Source of the DNA: Latrodectus hesperus
Taxonomy: Eukaryota > Arthropoda > Arachnida > Araneae > Theridiidae
NCBI GenBank assembly: GCA_037975125.1
Contig: CM075851.1
Span: 125,562,634-125,626,633, forward strand
Reading direction: 5' to 3'
Length of the DNA stretch: 64,000 nucleotides
The notes under the pieces were generated by a model, which did not search any database, was not told the DNA's origin, and saw nothing but the letters and a program-made list of their open reading frames with translations. A program made the position numbers and the translations under genes. Below are positions 11,481 to 24,876 of this stretch, piece after piece. The first letter of the stretch is position 1, and each line of letters starts with the position of its first letter.

Positions 11481-13034
11481 TTATCATATTTGATCAAAAA
11501 TTTAAAGTTATTTATAGTTATATAAAGTTTAAGATTTGTTTTTCTAGCAGATTCATTAGGTTTTGAAATATTCTTAGAAAAATAAAGCTATAAATATTTA
11601 ATTAGAAAATAATTCCCTCTGTCAAAAATTTACCTATATGATTAACTTTGAGGTATATTATTTAAGTTAGGTATATTTTTCACTTATTTGATAAAACAAT
11701 ACTTGAATAGATGGAAAGAAAATTTAGTCCATTTTTTAATATTTATATAAATTTTTTATCAGTTTAGAAGAACATCAATTACAAATTTTTATACAATTGA
11801 ATTTTGGAATAAAACTTTTATACATATTCATATTTTTAATTTAAAATTGCTCATATAAATATTAATTTAGAAGAAAGAAGTTGATTACTAACATTAATAA
11901 GAGCCCTTTCTTTTTTTAAATTACTTAGCCTGTAAAATGGTAAAGGTTTACAATCCAGTACTCCTTGTTCTTTGATACCAAGACAGGAGCCAAAGTGTGA
12001 CTAAGAGGGCTACTACACAAAACCTATACAAAGATACGGCTACCATAAATTAAAATTTATCGGCAAGATGTCTTACCTAATTTCATACCAAAACAAGTTG
12101 ATTCTACACTGAAATCTAAAATTAATTAAAAACAATTACATAAGTAATTGTTTTTAATTTTAGATTTAAATTTTAGATAGAAAGAAAGATTAATTCATTT
12201 TAGATACAAGTAGTATTTAAAAAAGAAGCATGAAATTAAACTTAAAATTTCACCACAAATTCCAACTGCTTTATATCTTTTATCAGTATTTTATACAAGA
12301 TTTATTTCTTTACATAATTTTTTTGATTAAATTTATGAAATTTAAGATAAAATTTTATAGGATATTTCTTTTTAAGTGGGTAATAATAGTTTTATTAAAG
12401 CATATATTTTGTGAATATAAAATATAATGGTAGTTATAGAATTAAAGGAAGGAAAATTTTTATTTCTAAATGTATACCATATACGAATATATTTCAAAGA
12501 TAAATATTATTCTAAGAGTCCAAAGAACTTAAGTAAATGAATAAACTTTTAATAACTGATTATTATAAATATATTTTTGCTAAATTGAAATAATTTTTGG
12601 CAATAAATTCAGCACTGTATGCAATTGGTAAAGTGAGACTACACGCAAGTATATTTACACAATCTAACAATAAACTGAAAATAAAAAAAATCAATGTAAT
12701 TTGTAAAAAAATAAATTATGTATAATACGTACTTTCACTTAAATTAAAAAACACTATGCACATTCTGAATATTTTTATAGACAATATTTTACATTATTAT
12801 TTACCCATACTTACATTAAGAAAATAAAAAATATACATGCTATAAATTAAGACACTTGTAATTTTAATATATTTCGGTCAAATTTTAGATGACTGAACAT
12901 ATCAGCATGTTTTAAAACAAAATAAACTATAGCTTTCATACAAAAGTATGAGCATATAAGACATCACTTCAGTTTGATGGTAGGAAAGCAGAACACATTT
13001 CACTAGGTACTTATGTGCTGGAATGAAAAATTAA
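11481..13034. other. AT-rich, no gene seen
   Basis: No coding sequence was recognised apart from the hairpin listed at 12112-12167. The 65-residue frame at 12230-12427 is low-complexity K/F/I-rich and not believed. Confidence 0.5.
12112..12167. repeat. Hairpin, ~24-bp arms
   Basis: AAATCTAAAATT(AATT)AAAAACAATTAC is followed after 4 bases by GTAATTGTTTTTAATTTTAGATTT. The arms match apart from a 4-base insertion in the left arm. Confidence 0.75.
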
Positions 13035-13116
13035 CTTGACTGTTTTATAACTGTTTCTGTATCTAGCTATTACACTCAGTATAGTTAGATGCAGAAACAG
13101 TTATAAAACAGTCAAG
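13035..13116. repeat. Hairpin, 36-bp arms
   Basis: The left arm 13035-13070 and the inverted right arm 13081-13116 match at 34 of 36 positions around a 10-base loop. Each arm begins CTTGACTGTTTTATAACTG. It lies 155 bp beyond the end of the minus-strand MATH gene. Candidates are a fold-back element or a hairpin RNA precursor; the sequence alone does not decide. Confidence 0.85.
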
Positions 13117-13270
13117 ATCTAGTGATCTCAGCAATGTGAAATAACACCATAAACATTTCCTGCTCAAGTAAAGCAGTGTTTATAAAACTATCATCATATA
13201 TCAATGTGAAATGCTTTCCAGTTCACATTCCCATACCTTTATAGATATTCAATATACATGCATCCCAAGC

Positions 13271-14176
13271 TTAATTACAATTAGTATCTGGATAATCTGT
13301 TATGCCAGAATCACAGTCAGTTGATTTACTGCAATCTTGGTATTCTATTTTATTTGATACTGCTCCACAAGAAATAACAAATTTGCACATTAAAGAAAAT
13401 GTGTTGTCTTTAACAAATTCTGAATTCTCACAAGAAAGGTCACTCATTTTAATAAAATTTAAAAAATCCCAAGTATTATTGGAGGATTGAAACAAATGTT
13501 GATCTTCCTCTGAAAAAATTTCATGTCCATTTACGTCTAACAAGGCTATTTCACAAATAAGATAATGAAGCAAACCTATTCTGATCGGCACTCTTTCCAA
13601 ACAAATTTTAACAAATTCTTCTGATTTAGAAAGTGTCATTTTTATATGTGCTGTCTGTGAGCAAGTGAATAGTTTACTTTCTTCATTAGCTGATAAAAAG
13701 TTTTCGACGTTCCAAACAAAAGAGGTTTGCTCTACTTCAATATTTGAAAGAGCTTTGCATTCATGGGAACAATTTGTTATTATTTTGGGGAAAATCAAAG
13801 TACACCGAATGATTATTGACTTCACATGCCTAATTTCCAAATGTTTTAAAATATTAACACGACATTCAGTATCCCTTATTTTTTTTTTACGGGAGCACTT
13901 TTTTAATTCACTAGTATACAGTAATCTTCCACCATTACCAGTAATATCGATTGAGTAAGACAAATTCATTTTTACATCGTCACCCCATATTCTATGTAAA
14001 TAAAGGCTGTAATAGTCTGATACACACTCTAATTGCAAGTACCACGATGTTGGTTTCAAAAATTCAACGTTAAATTTGGGGCTCTCCAAACATTCGAAAT
14101 ACGAATTAAAATTTTCGATTTTCCACGTAAATACAAATTGCTTATTTTCTTTCAATCGTTTCACCATGTTATTCAA
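13271..14176 (-). CDS. Double-MATH protein lacking BTB
   Basis: Single open frame of 301 codons. The first MATH domain spans about residues 12-135 (starting FVFTWKIENF), the second about 150-272 (SFVWNVENFL to MCKFVISCG). The protein then stops after a short polar tail, with no BTB/POZ domain. In the SPOP/TDPOZ-like families a MATH module recruits substrates and BTB binds CUL3; without BTB this protein could bind targets but not a ligase in the usual way. The fourth residue is also Met (MVKRLKENK), and alignment with the neighbour at 1-548 (MARELDENK) makes that a likely true start. A donor-like GTAATT lies just before the stop, so splicing to a distant BTB exon cannot be excluded. Codon pattern is AT-rich like the surroundings. 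No stops or shifts, so probably functional or very young. Confidence 0.78.
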   Translation of the reverse strand: MNNMVKRLKENKQFVFTWKIENFNSYFECLESPKFNVEFLKPTSWYLQLECVSDYYSLYLHRIWGDDVKMNLSYSIDITGNGGRLLYTSELKKCSRKKKIRDTECRVNILKHLEIRHVKSIIIRCTLIFPKIITNCSHECKALSNIEVEQTSFVWNVENFLSANEESKLFTCSQTAHIKMTLSKSEEFVKICLERVPIRIGLLHYLICEIALLDVNGHEIFSEEDQHLFQSSNNTWDFLNFIKMSDLSCENSEFVKDNTFSLMCKFVISCGAVSNKIEYQDCSKSTDCDSGITDYPDTNCN

Positions 14177-14279
14177 ATTGGATAATTACGTCCACTCAAA
14201 CAACAGAATTTTAACGAAGCAAGGTGGCTTCAGAAAACAACTTCAAAAACTATGTAAAAAGAAAGCAGACGACAGCTGA

Positions 14280-15187
14280 GATTCAGAACTGAGCAAATGT
14301 ATCCTCCCCCTCCCTCCATATCAAAGGATCGTTTGAAGAAATTACAACTTTGCTCTGACTTCATCACAAAATAATACGACTGCAGCGACAACTTATTTTT
14401 TCGAGTTAGAATCTCAAACTTTGATACATATATTTTAAATTTCTCCTAACATTTTTTCTTTTATTTTCCATTTAAAGACTACATTCGTTTTATTCCATTT
14501 TCATTCAAATTTACGTACATACAAACATTTTAAACCAGAATTTTTTCCATTCAAAAATATAATGGAAATAAGCAATATATGAGAATTATAATTTTTTTAT
14601 ATTTTATATACCAAAGATTTAATTTCTTAAATTTTACTAAAATCGAAGAATAACTTACAAATGTGTTAAATGATTGTTCAATTAAGTATTTTTACTTCAC
14701 TTATTAACTGTTGACAAACACTGCGCCTTAAATTTATAATTACACTAGAACCTCAGAAATCTGAGCTAATTTTGGAGGTGGAGATGAGACCATTTCGGAT
14801 ATTGAAAAATTCGGATTTATCGGTCCCAACTAGCAAAACATCTTGGCCCTATATTGGCTAATCGTGGCATTGTTTAGTTCCATTATTGGTAGCCTTGAAT
14901 GGTCCAATCTTGGTGGTCTGCATTTCGCCGTATAGAACCAACGTGGGTAATTGCCAAATGAATTACAATTAAGTTAAATATTAAATTTTGCTTTCTGCTG
15001 GAAACTAAGATAATGATAATACACTTAAAATCATCTTTCTACTTATGCTTTCATGAAGAAAAGAAAATTTTTTAATTTTACATTAATATTTCTATTTTAT
15101 AATGAGTTGCTCTGTTTCTAACAGAAAAGTATCAAAAATTTTATTATGCTTATTTAAATATATTCAATTAGATGTTAACTATTAATT
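14280..15187. other. No gene; possible DNA-transposon end
   Basis: No coding frame. ACTAGAACCTCAGAAATCTG near 14745 resembles the ends of pogo/Tigger-type elements. The block 14830-14955 has interspersed TTGGC/GGTCCAA words similar in style to the GC-rich island at 27470-27770. Both assignments are weak. Confidence 0.35.
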
Positions 15188-15194
15188 GTTTTCA

Positions 15195-15503
15195 GATATG
15201 TCGATCGATGGCTGGGTTTAGCGTTCCCGACGCCTAGGCGTGGGTCCGGACTCGAATCCTGGTTTGGACATGATTGTTTAAACTGTTTCTTTCTCTCTGT
15301 GTTTCTCAATCCTTTTTTTCTGAAACGTATGAATGTGGCCCACCCTATAAAAGGGGTTTGCGGTCGTATGGCGTGGGTAATGCTACTCGCTTCCTTTGAA
15401 GTAGTTCACAGGTGCCCTCTGGGTAACAATAAATGAGCAGTAGTTTCCGGCCTTGTTGTGGTAAATGGTTAGTCACCCAGTGCCCGCTCTGTTGTTAAAA
15501 AAA
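15195..15503 (+). mobile_element. SINE family C, plus copy
   Basis: The tRNA-like head GATGGCTGGGTTTAGCGTTC is followed by ACTCGAATCCTGG (B box). The body contains GAATGTGGCCCACCC, ATGGCGTGGGTAATGC and CCGGCCTTGTTGTGG, matching the inverse copies at 21307, 48806 and 55291. The 3' end is A-rich (AAAAAAA). GTTTTCA at 15188-15194 and 15504-15510 is a probable short target duplication. Confidence 0.8.
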
Positions 15504-16239
15504 GTTTTCAATTATTTTTTCTTTTTACGTAAAAACAACATAAGTAAGGAAAAACTCGTGCATTATTTGTTAAGAATTCAACATAAATTTTGAACAAAAG
15601 TTACCCAGGTGCAGATATATTCCATCCTGAAAATATTAACTAGGTAGTAGAACAGTTTATTTAAAAATTTTCATTGAACAAAATGCACATATTCTTAAGA
15701 TTTAGATAATACATTTCATTTCTTTACATTTCTAATTTCCAGCTTTAAATGTCTAATATGCTGTCTCTTCAATCGGTTATTTGTAAATCAAACACAGCAC
15801 TTAGAAATTTAATAAAAAGTTATTAGAGCATATAATACTTCTTCACAAAAACATATATTTTAAAAATAATCGAAGTTTTTTTCTCACTTAAAGTAATGTT
15901 TTAATTCTAAAAATCTCATTATTAAAATTGTTTTTTTTGGATATAATATTAATTCTTGACTCTTTCGACTAAAAGCATATGATCCTGTCAAAAACAAATA
16001 TTATATTATTTTAACTGTTCATTTCAATAATATTTGTTTATGAGTTAATATGATTATTGAGATGAACAGTTGAAAAAAAAAACATTCTACTTTGAAGATT
16101 TTTTTTATCAGTTATAGCACAATTCTGGAAACAGTCTCTAATGCCTGAGATACGTATAAGAATTTTTTAAGTATTATACTTTGATTAGTTGATTGCTTAA
16201 AAGTTGGCATAAATGTTATGAAGGCTATAGATTAGTGTT
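15504..16239. other. No gene; hairpin 16013-16071
   Basis: Unrecognised AT-rich DNA. AACTGTTCATTTCAATAAT (16013-16031) is inverted with one mismatch at 16053-16071. Confidence 0.6.
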
Positions 16240-16815
16240 TCTTCTTCTTCTTCTAAGGTACTACAGTCGGTAACAGGCCAAGGCCAACCCTAATAATCGT
16301 TGCCATCTGTTCCTATCCATTGCAAGGCTCCTCCAGTTTCCCTTATTTATCAGATTAAAGTCCCTTTCAACTAAGTCAAGCAACTTACATTTTCGTCTTC
16401 CTCATCTTCTGTTTCCCATGAGCTTTTTTTCTGGATTTGCATTGTTAGGTCGATGCAAACACCTAATCAATTATAGTCCATACCATTTTATGACTATGAT
16501 AGATTGGTTGTTAATAATATCAGGTTTCTTATGCTTTCAATAGGTTTCAAAATTAAACAAGGACCTCCAGCTATTATTTTCATGGACTGCACCAAAACTT
16601 TTTCAAGTGATTTTACATTTAAAGGTTGATAATTTGTTTTCATATAATTTAAAAATTACCCAGTATTTACTACCATAAAGCAGGATTGGTTGAATTACTG
16701 TTTTATACAGGTTAATTATTGTTTTTAAACTTATAAGCCGAGATGTTGGTTGGTTTTGAAGCCATAATAGCATTTATTTGATGTGGCGAGCTTGTTTTTA
16801 TCCACAGTGAAGAGA
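16240..16815 (-). pseudogene. Non-LTR retrotransposon C-terminal relic
   Basis: Minus-strand translation gives phrases such as LYKTVIQPILLYGSKYWV (start of the post-RT region), IIVIKWYGL (usual IxRLRWxGH) and LVERDFNLINKGNWRSLAMD. These are typical of the C-terminus of RTE/CR1/Jockey-like reverse transcriptases. The 3' end on that strand finishes in (AAG)n, seen as ttcttcttcttc at 16240. Frames are broken by stops. The exact clade is not decided. Confidence 0.7.
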
Positions 16816-17086
16816 TTAATATTTCACAAGCTTTCTAATGTGTCGAGCCAATTATTTTGTGGCGTAATTGACATAATAAAAAATAAAAACTTACAGTTTT
16901 TCAAATATAAAGCATTCAATAGAAATGTATGCATATCAAATTAAACGATTTCTAACAGATGTCGCCACGCATATATGAAAACATTACAAAACCGTGACAC
17001 GTGATTTTTTTATAGATTGACCTTTGATACTCATTTTTATTTTACATTTGGGCTAGTTTGAGCTTGCATTATGTTTTTTCACTATA

Positions 17087-17870
17087 TTGAATATGTCGAA
17101 TTTTATGCCTTCCGACCACGATTTGCGGACAGCATTAATTTTTTGTTACCATCTGAAGAAAAATGCTGCCGAATCGCATCAAATGCTTGTAGAAGCCTAC
17201 GGTAGAAATGCCCTGAGCCATGCGCTGTGTTACAGGCGGTTTGAAAAGTTTCAAAATGGTGATTTCAATATCAGAAACGAGGAGCGTGGCAGACCAGCAA
17301 AAAATTTGAAGATACTAAATTGCAAGCATTACTCAATGAAGATGATAGCTAAATGCAAGAACATCTTGCAGAACAATTGCATGTAGACCAGAGAACTGTT
17401 TCTCGTCGCCTCAAAACAATGGGCAAGATAATAAAGATCGGTAGATGGGTGCCACACGAACTAATCGACCGTCAGCAGGAAAACTGAAAAATCGTGAGTG
17501 AAATGTTGCTTGCCCGCTGCAAATGCAAGTCATATCGCCATGGTATTGTGACTGGTGAGGATTTATTTTGAGAATCCCAAGCGTAATCGATGATATGTCG
17601 ACTCCGGACAGCTGTCCAAATGAAGGCCGAATCGTTTCGGTCACAAGACAATGCTGTGTATTTTCTGGGATCAGGAGCCGCCAATCTATTATGCGCTTCT
17701 CAAACCCCGCGAAACCATTAATACTGATTGCTACAAGCAAAAATTACTGGATCTGAACGATGCTATACTAATAAAACGCTAGCAATACAAGAAACGGCAG
17801 CATAAAGTGATTTTCTTTGATGACAACGCACCTAGCCACCGTGCTAAACCAATCAAGGCCGGGAGCCCTT
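17087..17870 (+). pseudogene. mariner transposase relic
   Basis: The frame from 17093 begins SNFMPSDHDLRTALIFCYHL and continues with the first helix-turn-helix (AESHQMLVEAYGRNALSHAL; YRRFEKFQNGDF; EERGRPAK), typical of mariner. A frameshift near 17310 is followed by EHLAEQLHVDQRTVSRRL and WVPHELIDRQ. A stop-containing stretch follows, with a VTGEDLF equivalent of VTGDEKW, and finally VIFFDDNAPSHRAKPIK near 17810-17855. The rest of the catalytic domain (PYSPDL) is absent, so the copy is 3'-truncated as well as frameshifted. Terminal repeats were not identified. Confidence 0.85.
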
Positions 17871-18872
17871 AGCACGATAAAATGAATCTAAAAATAATGA
17901 TAAATGATTGGGACTAATGATAATAATAAATGATGTATCCAATTTTTTAAGATAGAAAATGATCTTATGAAAATTAACAGATTGGTTATTTAAATATTGG
18001 TCTGAAACTCGTGTTATAGGTTGTCCCTTTATAGACAATTCTGTTTTTTATATAATTTCTGAGTATTTTATTCAATATTTTATCTCACTGTTTAACTTTT
18101 ATTTAACTTCTTTTTATTTTTATTTATAATTTAATAAAAGATATTTGTTTTTTGTTTTCAAATTCATTAAACGCTGCAATGAGTTAAAAGCTGAGAATAC
18201 TCAGCTTTATATAAAAATCTTTTAAGAGACGCGTTTGAGTACTTTCTTTGCTTACTCGAACTACTTTAAAGTTATTTTGGAATAATTTTTCGGTATTTTT
18301 ATTATTCGTTTTCGACAATTTTTATTTCAAATGCTGATTTCTATAAAAACTTTTACACAATAAATGCTTAATATTGGAATTATTATCAATACAATGATGG
18401 ATTAGCACGGAAATATTATGGAACAATTGGCAATGTTGAATTAAATCTAGGATAAATGTCATTGGAATATCTGAATAGAAATCTTTTTTTTATTTTAAGT
18501 AGTTTTTATTTTATTTGTTTATTTATATTTTTTAAGAATAATGATTTTTCAATTATGAAGTACAATAATTCTAAATTTGTTAAAAATGTTTCCTACACAT
18601 TCAAAAAAATCTAGATTATTTTAAATACGAATTATTTTTTAAAATTTAATTTTAGTTAATTAGATTAAGATTTATGTGTTAAGATAAACCTTCCAACACA
18701 AATAATGACTCCGATTGTAGTACCGATTAGATTTCGTTCTTGTTAAACATTCATGGAAAGCGTCAAAAGAATAATTTTATTCAAATTTGATTAATGGAAA
18801 GTTACAACAAAATTCCTATATCCTTCAGAATACTTCTTAATCAAATTCTATACATAAGTTGTCAGTCTATAT
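17871..18872. other. No gene seen
   Basis: AT-rich DNA between the mariner relic and the ZBED-type hAT. Nothing recognised. Confidence 0.5.
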
Positions 18873-19189
18873 TAGTGTTTCTCTACCTTTTTTGTGCCAT
18901 ACCCCATATAAGTCTCTCTAAAATTCTTATGCCCCCTATGTAAGATATGCATGATTTTTAAATATTAAAAAAATTGAATTGTTCTCTTAAAAGAAACTTA
19001 AATGATTGGTTTTAGGAAAAAAATCACTCGGAAATTGTTAATGAATCACAGTAAGTAAATTTTCAACACACACACACATATAATGAAAAACTAGAATTCA
19101 AATTCGAAATAACTTTAATAAAGATTTTTCAATAATAATTTAATATAGTGAGGTCCTTGCGCTTGATGCTTACAGAACACAGATTTTAT

Positions 19190-21050
<1,861 letters not shown>

Positions 21051-21305
21051 CTGAAAGAATTATATATCAAGTCAATTAAAAACTAAAAATGAAGTATGTG
21101 TTAAAATTAATTTAATGTGAGACACACACACATATATAGTAAACGTGTAATAAAAATGCATATTTATTTAAATGCATGTAACACATTTACCATACAGCCA
21201 CCGCAAAATAACATTTTTTTTTCGTTAGACAAATTTTTCAGGAAAATTATGCTTCTAAAATTAAAATAAACAAAAATAAAATCAAATACTTATCAATTAT
21301 ATCTA

Positions 21306-21306
<1 letters not shown>

Positions 21307-21385
<79 letters not shown>

Positions 21386-21676
21386 GATGGCGGGAACAAG
21401 AGGGTTGAACTCTATGCCACAACAAGGCCAGAGTTTGCTACTCATTTGTCGTTACCCAGCGGGCACTTGTGAAGCAAGTCACGGAGGCGAGTAGCGTTAC
21501 CCGCGCCATACCACCACAAACCCGTTTATAGGGCGGGCCACATTCAATCAACATCACAGAAGAAAGGACAGAGAGAACAGAAAAGAAAAGAAACATCCAT
21601 GCCTGAACCGGGATTTGTACCCGGAACCAACAACTTAGGAGTCAGGAACGCTAACCACCCAGCCAATCGGTCGGCT
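21307..21676 (-). mobile_element. SINE family C with (TA)n tail
   Basis: The head lies at the right (GCCGACCGATTGGCTGGGTG on the minus strand) with a tRNA-like B box (about 21620). The body matches the copies at 48806 and 55291. The 3' end at the left is a (TA)n tract (21308-21382). The perfect 11-bp duplication ATTATATCTAT flanks it at 21296-21306 and 21677-21687. It is inserted in the ZBED-type hAT. Confidence 0.9.
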
Positions 21677-22096
21677 ATTATATCTATTTAATTATATATG
21701 TATATTTAATCAACGAGACTTTTACAACAGTTTTCGGATGCGTATTTCAAATTAACTCCAATTGAATGCTGTGAAACACTACAGAGGTTGCGACGGGCCA
21801 TTTAGATGCGAAGAACTGCGTTAGAAAGATGTTAAAGCGTCCGCTAGGAGGATGACTTGACGATGCCAAAAACCTAGTTGATATTTTGGTCTCGTCTAAC
21901 CAATTCATAATATTTATTGCCCACAATTATTTAAGAATTTGCTTTTTTCTTTCAATTTTCGAAAACCGAAAATTTAGCATTGCATTTAAATGGCCAGGAG
22001 CACAAAAGGTTGCAACTTGTGTCGACTCCATTTTTCGAATTGCCCCTTCCCCTTGGAGAGAGGGCCCCGCTTTGGGAAACACTGGTCTAGATCATA

Positions 22097-23112
22097 TACG
22101 AGGGTTACTCTGAAAATTTTGAGATACGTAAAGATGAGAATTTACAAAATAAAAATAACGGTTTAATTTTAAAGTACAAAGTATTTTAACACAGAAGGCG
22201 ATTTTTTACTGACTTACTTCAACTTGTTTAGCGTGGAATAAATTTTAAACAGAAGAGAAAATGGAGTTGACGCGAGAACATTTTCGCGCTATGATTTTCT
22301 ACGATTTCAAAGCAGGATTAAATCAAGAAGAAAGCGTTCAACGGTTGCAATTAGCATTTGGTGATGAATCTCCAGCTCGTGCTACTGTATTCAGATGGTT
22401 TAGAGAATTTAGAAGAGGTCGCAATTTTCTTCAGGATGAATAACACACAGGAAGGCCGCCGTCGGCAGTAATCCCGGATAATGTGTCTGCCATACGAAAA
22501 ATATTAATGGGTTCCAATTAATCCAAGAAAGCAAAGTATGGGTCTTTGAAGATGATCCCACGCCGACAAATGGTGAAAAAACTACGCGCACTGAAAAAAG
22601 TGATGTATGCCGTTTTCTTCAGAAGTACGGGATTGGTCAAAGCCTTCAAGTTGGAAGGACAGAAGACAGTAACAGCAAACCGGTATACCACTAAATGTCT
22701 TCCAGAAATTCTACAAGAATTGAATGTTAGGGGACTAATGCGTCACCATGACAATGCATCTTCACATACAGCCAGATTAACAGTTGAGTTTCTTAAACAA
22801 AAACAAATTAAAGTGATCGAACATCCGCCGTATTCACCTGATCTAGCTATGTGCGAATTTTGGTTATTCTTTAATCTAAAAAAGAACTTACGTGGACGTC
22901 GTTTTCATTCAGAAGAAGAGATTGATGTGGCTATAAATGCATTTTTTTCATCTATTCGAAGAAATGAATGGCTTGAGGCATTTAATCTGTGGAAAATTCG
23001 TCTACAAAAGTGCATTGATGCTGGAGGAGACTACTTTGAACACACCTAAAATTTTGTAAGAATAACTTTAAAAACCTAGTTGTATGTCAAAAAGTTCAGA
23101 GTGACTCTCGTA
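22097..23112 (+). mobile_element. Deleted mariner with both terminal repeats
   Basis: The ends are TACGAGGGTTACTCTGAA and, inverted, TACGAGAGTCACTCTGAA (16 of 18 identical). TA dinucleotides at 22095-22096 and 23113-23114 fit the TA target duplication. At 1016 bp it is shorter than the ~1.25-1.3 kb of full mariners. The shortage is an internal deletion in the transposase gene. It stands 12 bp from the right end of the ZBED-type hAT. Confidence 0.9.
22261..23049 (+). pseudogene. mariner transposase, internally deleted
   Basis: The start MELTREHFRAMIFYDFKAG is the usual N-terminus of SETMAR-like/vertumana mariners. The first HTH and FGDESPARATVFRWF follow, then a stop at 22441 inside what should be LQDE-GRP. 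After about AIRKILMG the middle third (second HTH, first catalytic VTGDE motif) is missing. The second half is well kept from 22546: MYAVFFRSTGLVKA, LMRHHDNASSHTA (second Asp), HPPYSPDLAMCEFWLF (third Asp) and the terminal RLQKCIDAGGDYFE. With one catalytic Asp missing it is inactive; the intact ends could still be moved by a related enzyme. Confidence 0.9.
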
Positions 23113-23114
23113 TA

Positions 23115-24876
23115 AAATACAAATATACTTCAAAAACAGTTAAAGGAATCTCAGAATAGTTATTAATTGAGGAATTTTATTCACGTTTATAGATGACTGC
23201 TTTTTGAGAGCATTCTTATTAACAAGATGAACTTTTGTTAATTTGAATCTATGTAATTCGAAATATCGGTTAATTTAAGCAAATGATGCAGTCATAAAAA
23301 TCTTTGTTTAGAAGAAATTTGAAAAAAAAATGCTTCCGAATTTTAAAGAATTCTTTGATGACCTTGGATAACTCGAACATTAAAACATTCTTTTTCTAGC
23401 ATTATGTTTGCTTATTTAGTACGTTATTCTTACGTACTAAAATGTCGGTATCTATTTAATATTCTAAATGTCTGTGTTTATTTGATTGAGACAGCATTTA
23501 GAAAAATGCTGTCTCAAATGTCTTATTTTGCAGTCAATAGATTCTTGTTGTGAACTGAAATGTTTTATAAAAGAGGGGAAAAGTATTTTTTAATCATGTT
23601 TATTTAAGTTTAAATTGACAATTGTATATCTTATCAAATTAATTTTCATAGACATAACAGAATTAAATCTATGCACTCTAGTCATTTTGGAACAATGATT
23701 TAGAAACACCTGATAATAACAATTTGAATTTCGTTCAAAGCTTGGCAAAAAAGAGTTCTTTGTTTTAATATTCTCTATATCTTTAATTCAAATTTATTAT
23801 TATTTACATTATCTGTTTTTAATTTCCTACTCATTTTTGGAAATATAACATCGAAGAAAACTTATAAATGCAAGAATAAAATTATTTTGTAATAATGTAC
23901 ATTGATTCATCCATTTTGCTTTTCGAAATGAAATATCGATTATTTTCTTAATAGAAATTTATGCTTATCTTTCTTGATAATTATTGAATAGAATCTAAAA
24001 TTTTTGGTAAGTGGTTACAAAATCATTTTTATGATTACTTATTGATTGTCTTCAAGAAAACTTTTTATGGTATTTTCTTTATGTAAATCTTTTAATAAAA
24101 TTTTCAGTCAGTTTTATTATTTGAAAAAAATCTAAGCATATGTAACATATTAAGCTGAGACATTTATTAAATATTTTTTATATGTGATAAATATAATGAA
24201 ATAATTTATGTAATGAAAGTTTAAATTTGGATACCTTATTGCCTTATCTTTTTAATCCAATTAATTTCAAACTTCAAAGAAATATTAAATTATATTTTCC
24301 TGCTCTTACAAAATATTAAGAAAGAAACGTATGAAATGGATATCAATAGCTCCTATTATCTAAAATGTATTTCCGATATTTATTTATTTTCGATTATATA
24401 CTTGCGATCAATATTTTAATCACGAAGCTAAAATTCATTCCCAAAACGTTATTCTGAAAGTTCTTAAATGGACTTGGCAGTTTAGTTTTTAGAAGTTAAT
24501 GCTGATAATTTTCACCATGAATTATCCTGTCATTTGTTTGTAAATATTAGTGTATAGTGTACAAAAAACTAAATTCATTAAAAGTTGGAAGCTTTACATA
24601 TTTAATTTTTTTGACAGTAAAAATGTATAGAAATCGATATTAACATGATTTCAATAAAAAAATTTATTACTAGTAACATTATTCTATACTTGTATCAAGT
24701 GGACACTAGTGCTGATGCTATTGATGTAAGAGAGCAATGAGTGATAGTGTCATATATATTGTCAACCTATTCCAACAGTGTAAAAAATGAACAAAGACAT
24801 TGAATAAGATAAGGAGAGTTGACATCTTCTTTTAGCCATATTTGCATTTAATTTTTGCCAAGATTTACTATACAGA
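23115..24876. other. No gene; short hairpin
   Basis: AT-rich region upstream of the gustatory receptor. GAGACAGCATTT and its inverse AAATGCTGTCTC form a 12-bp stem at 23488-23515. No coding frame. It probably contains the receptor promoter, but no element can be pointed to with confidence. Confidence 0.5.
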
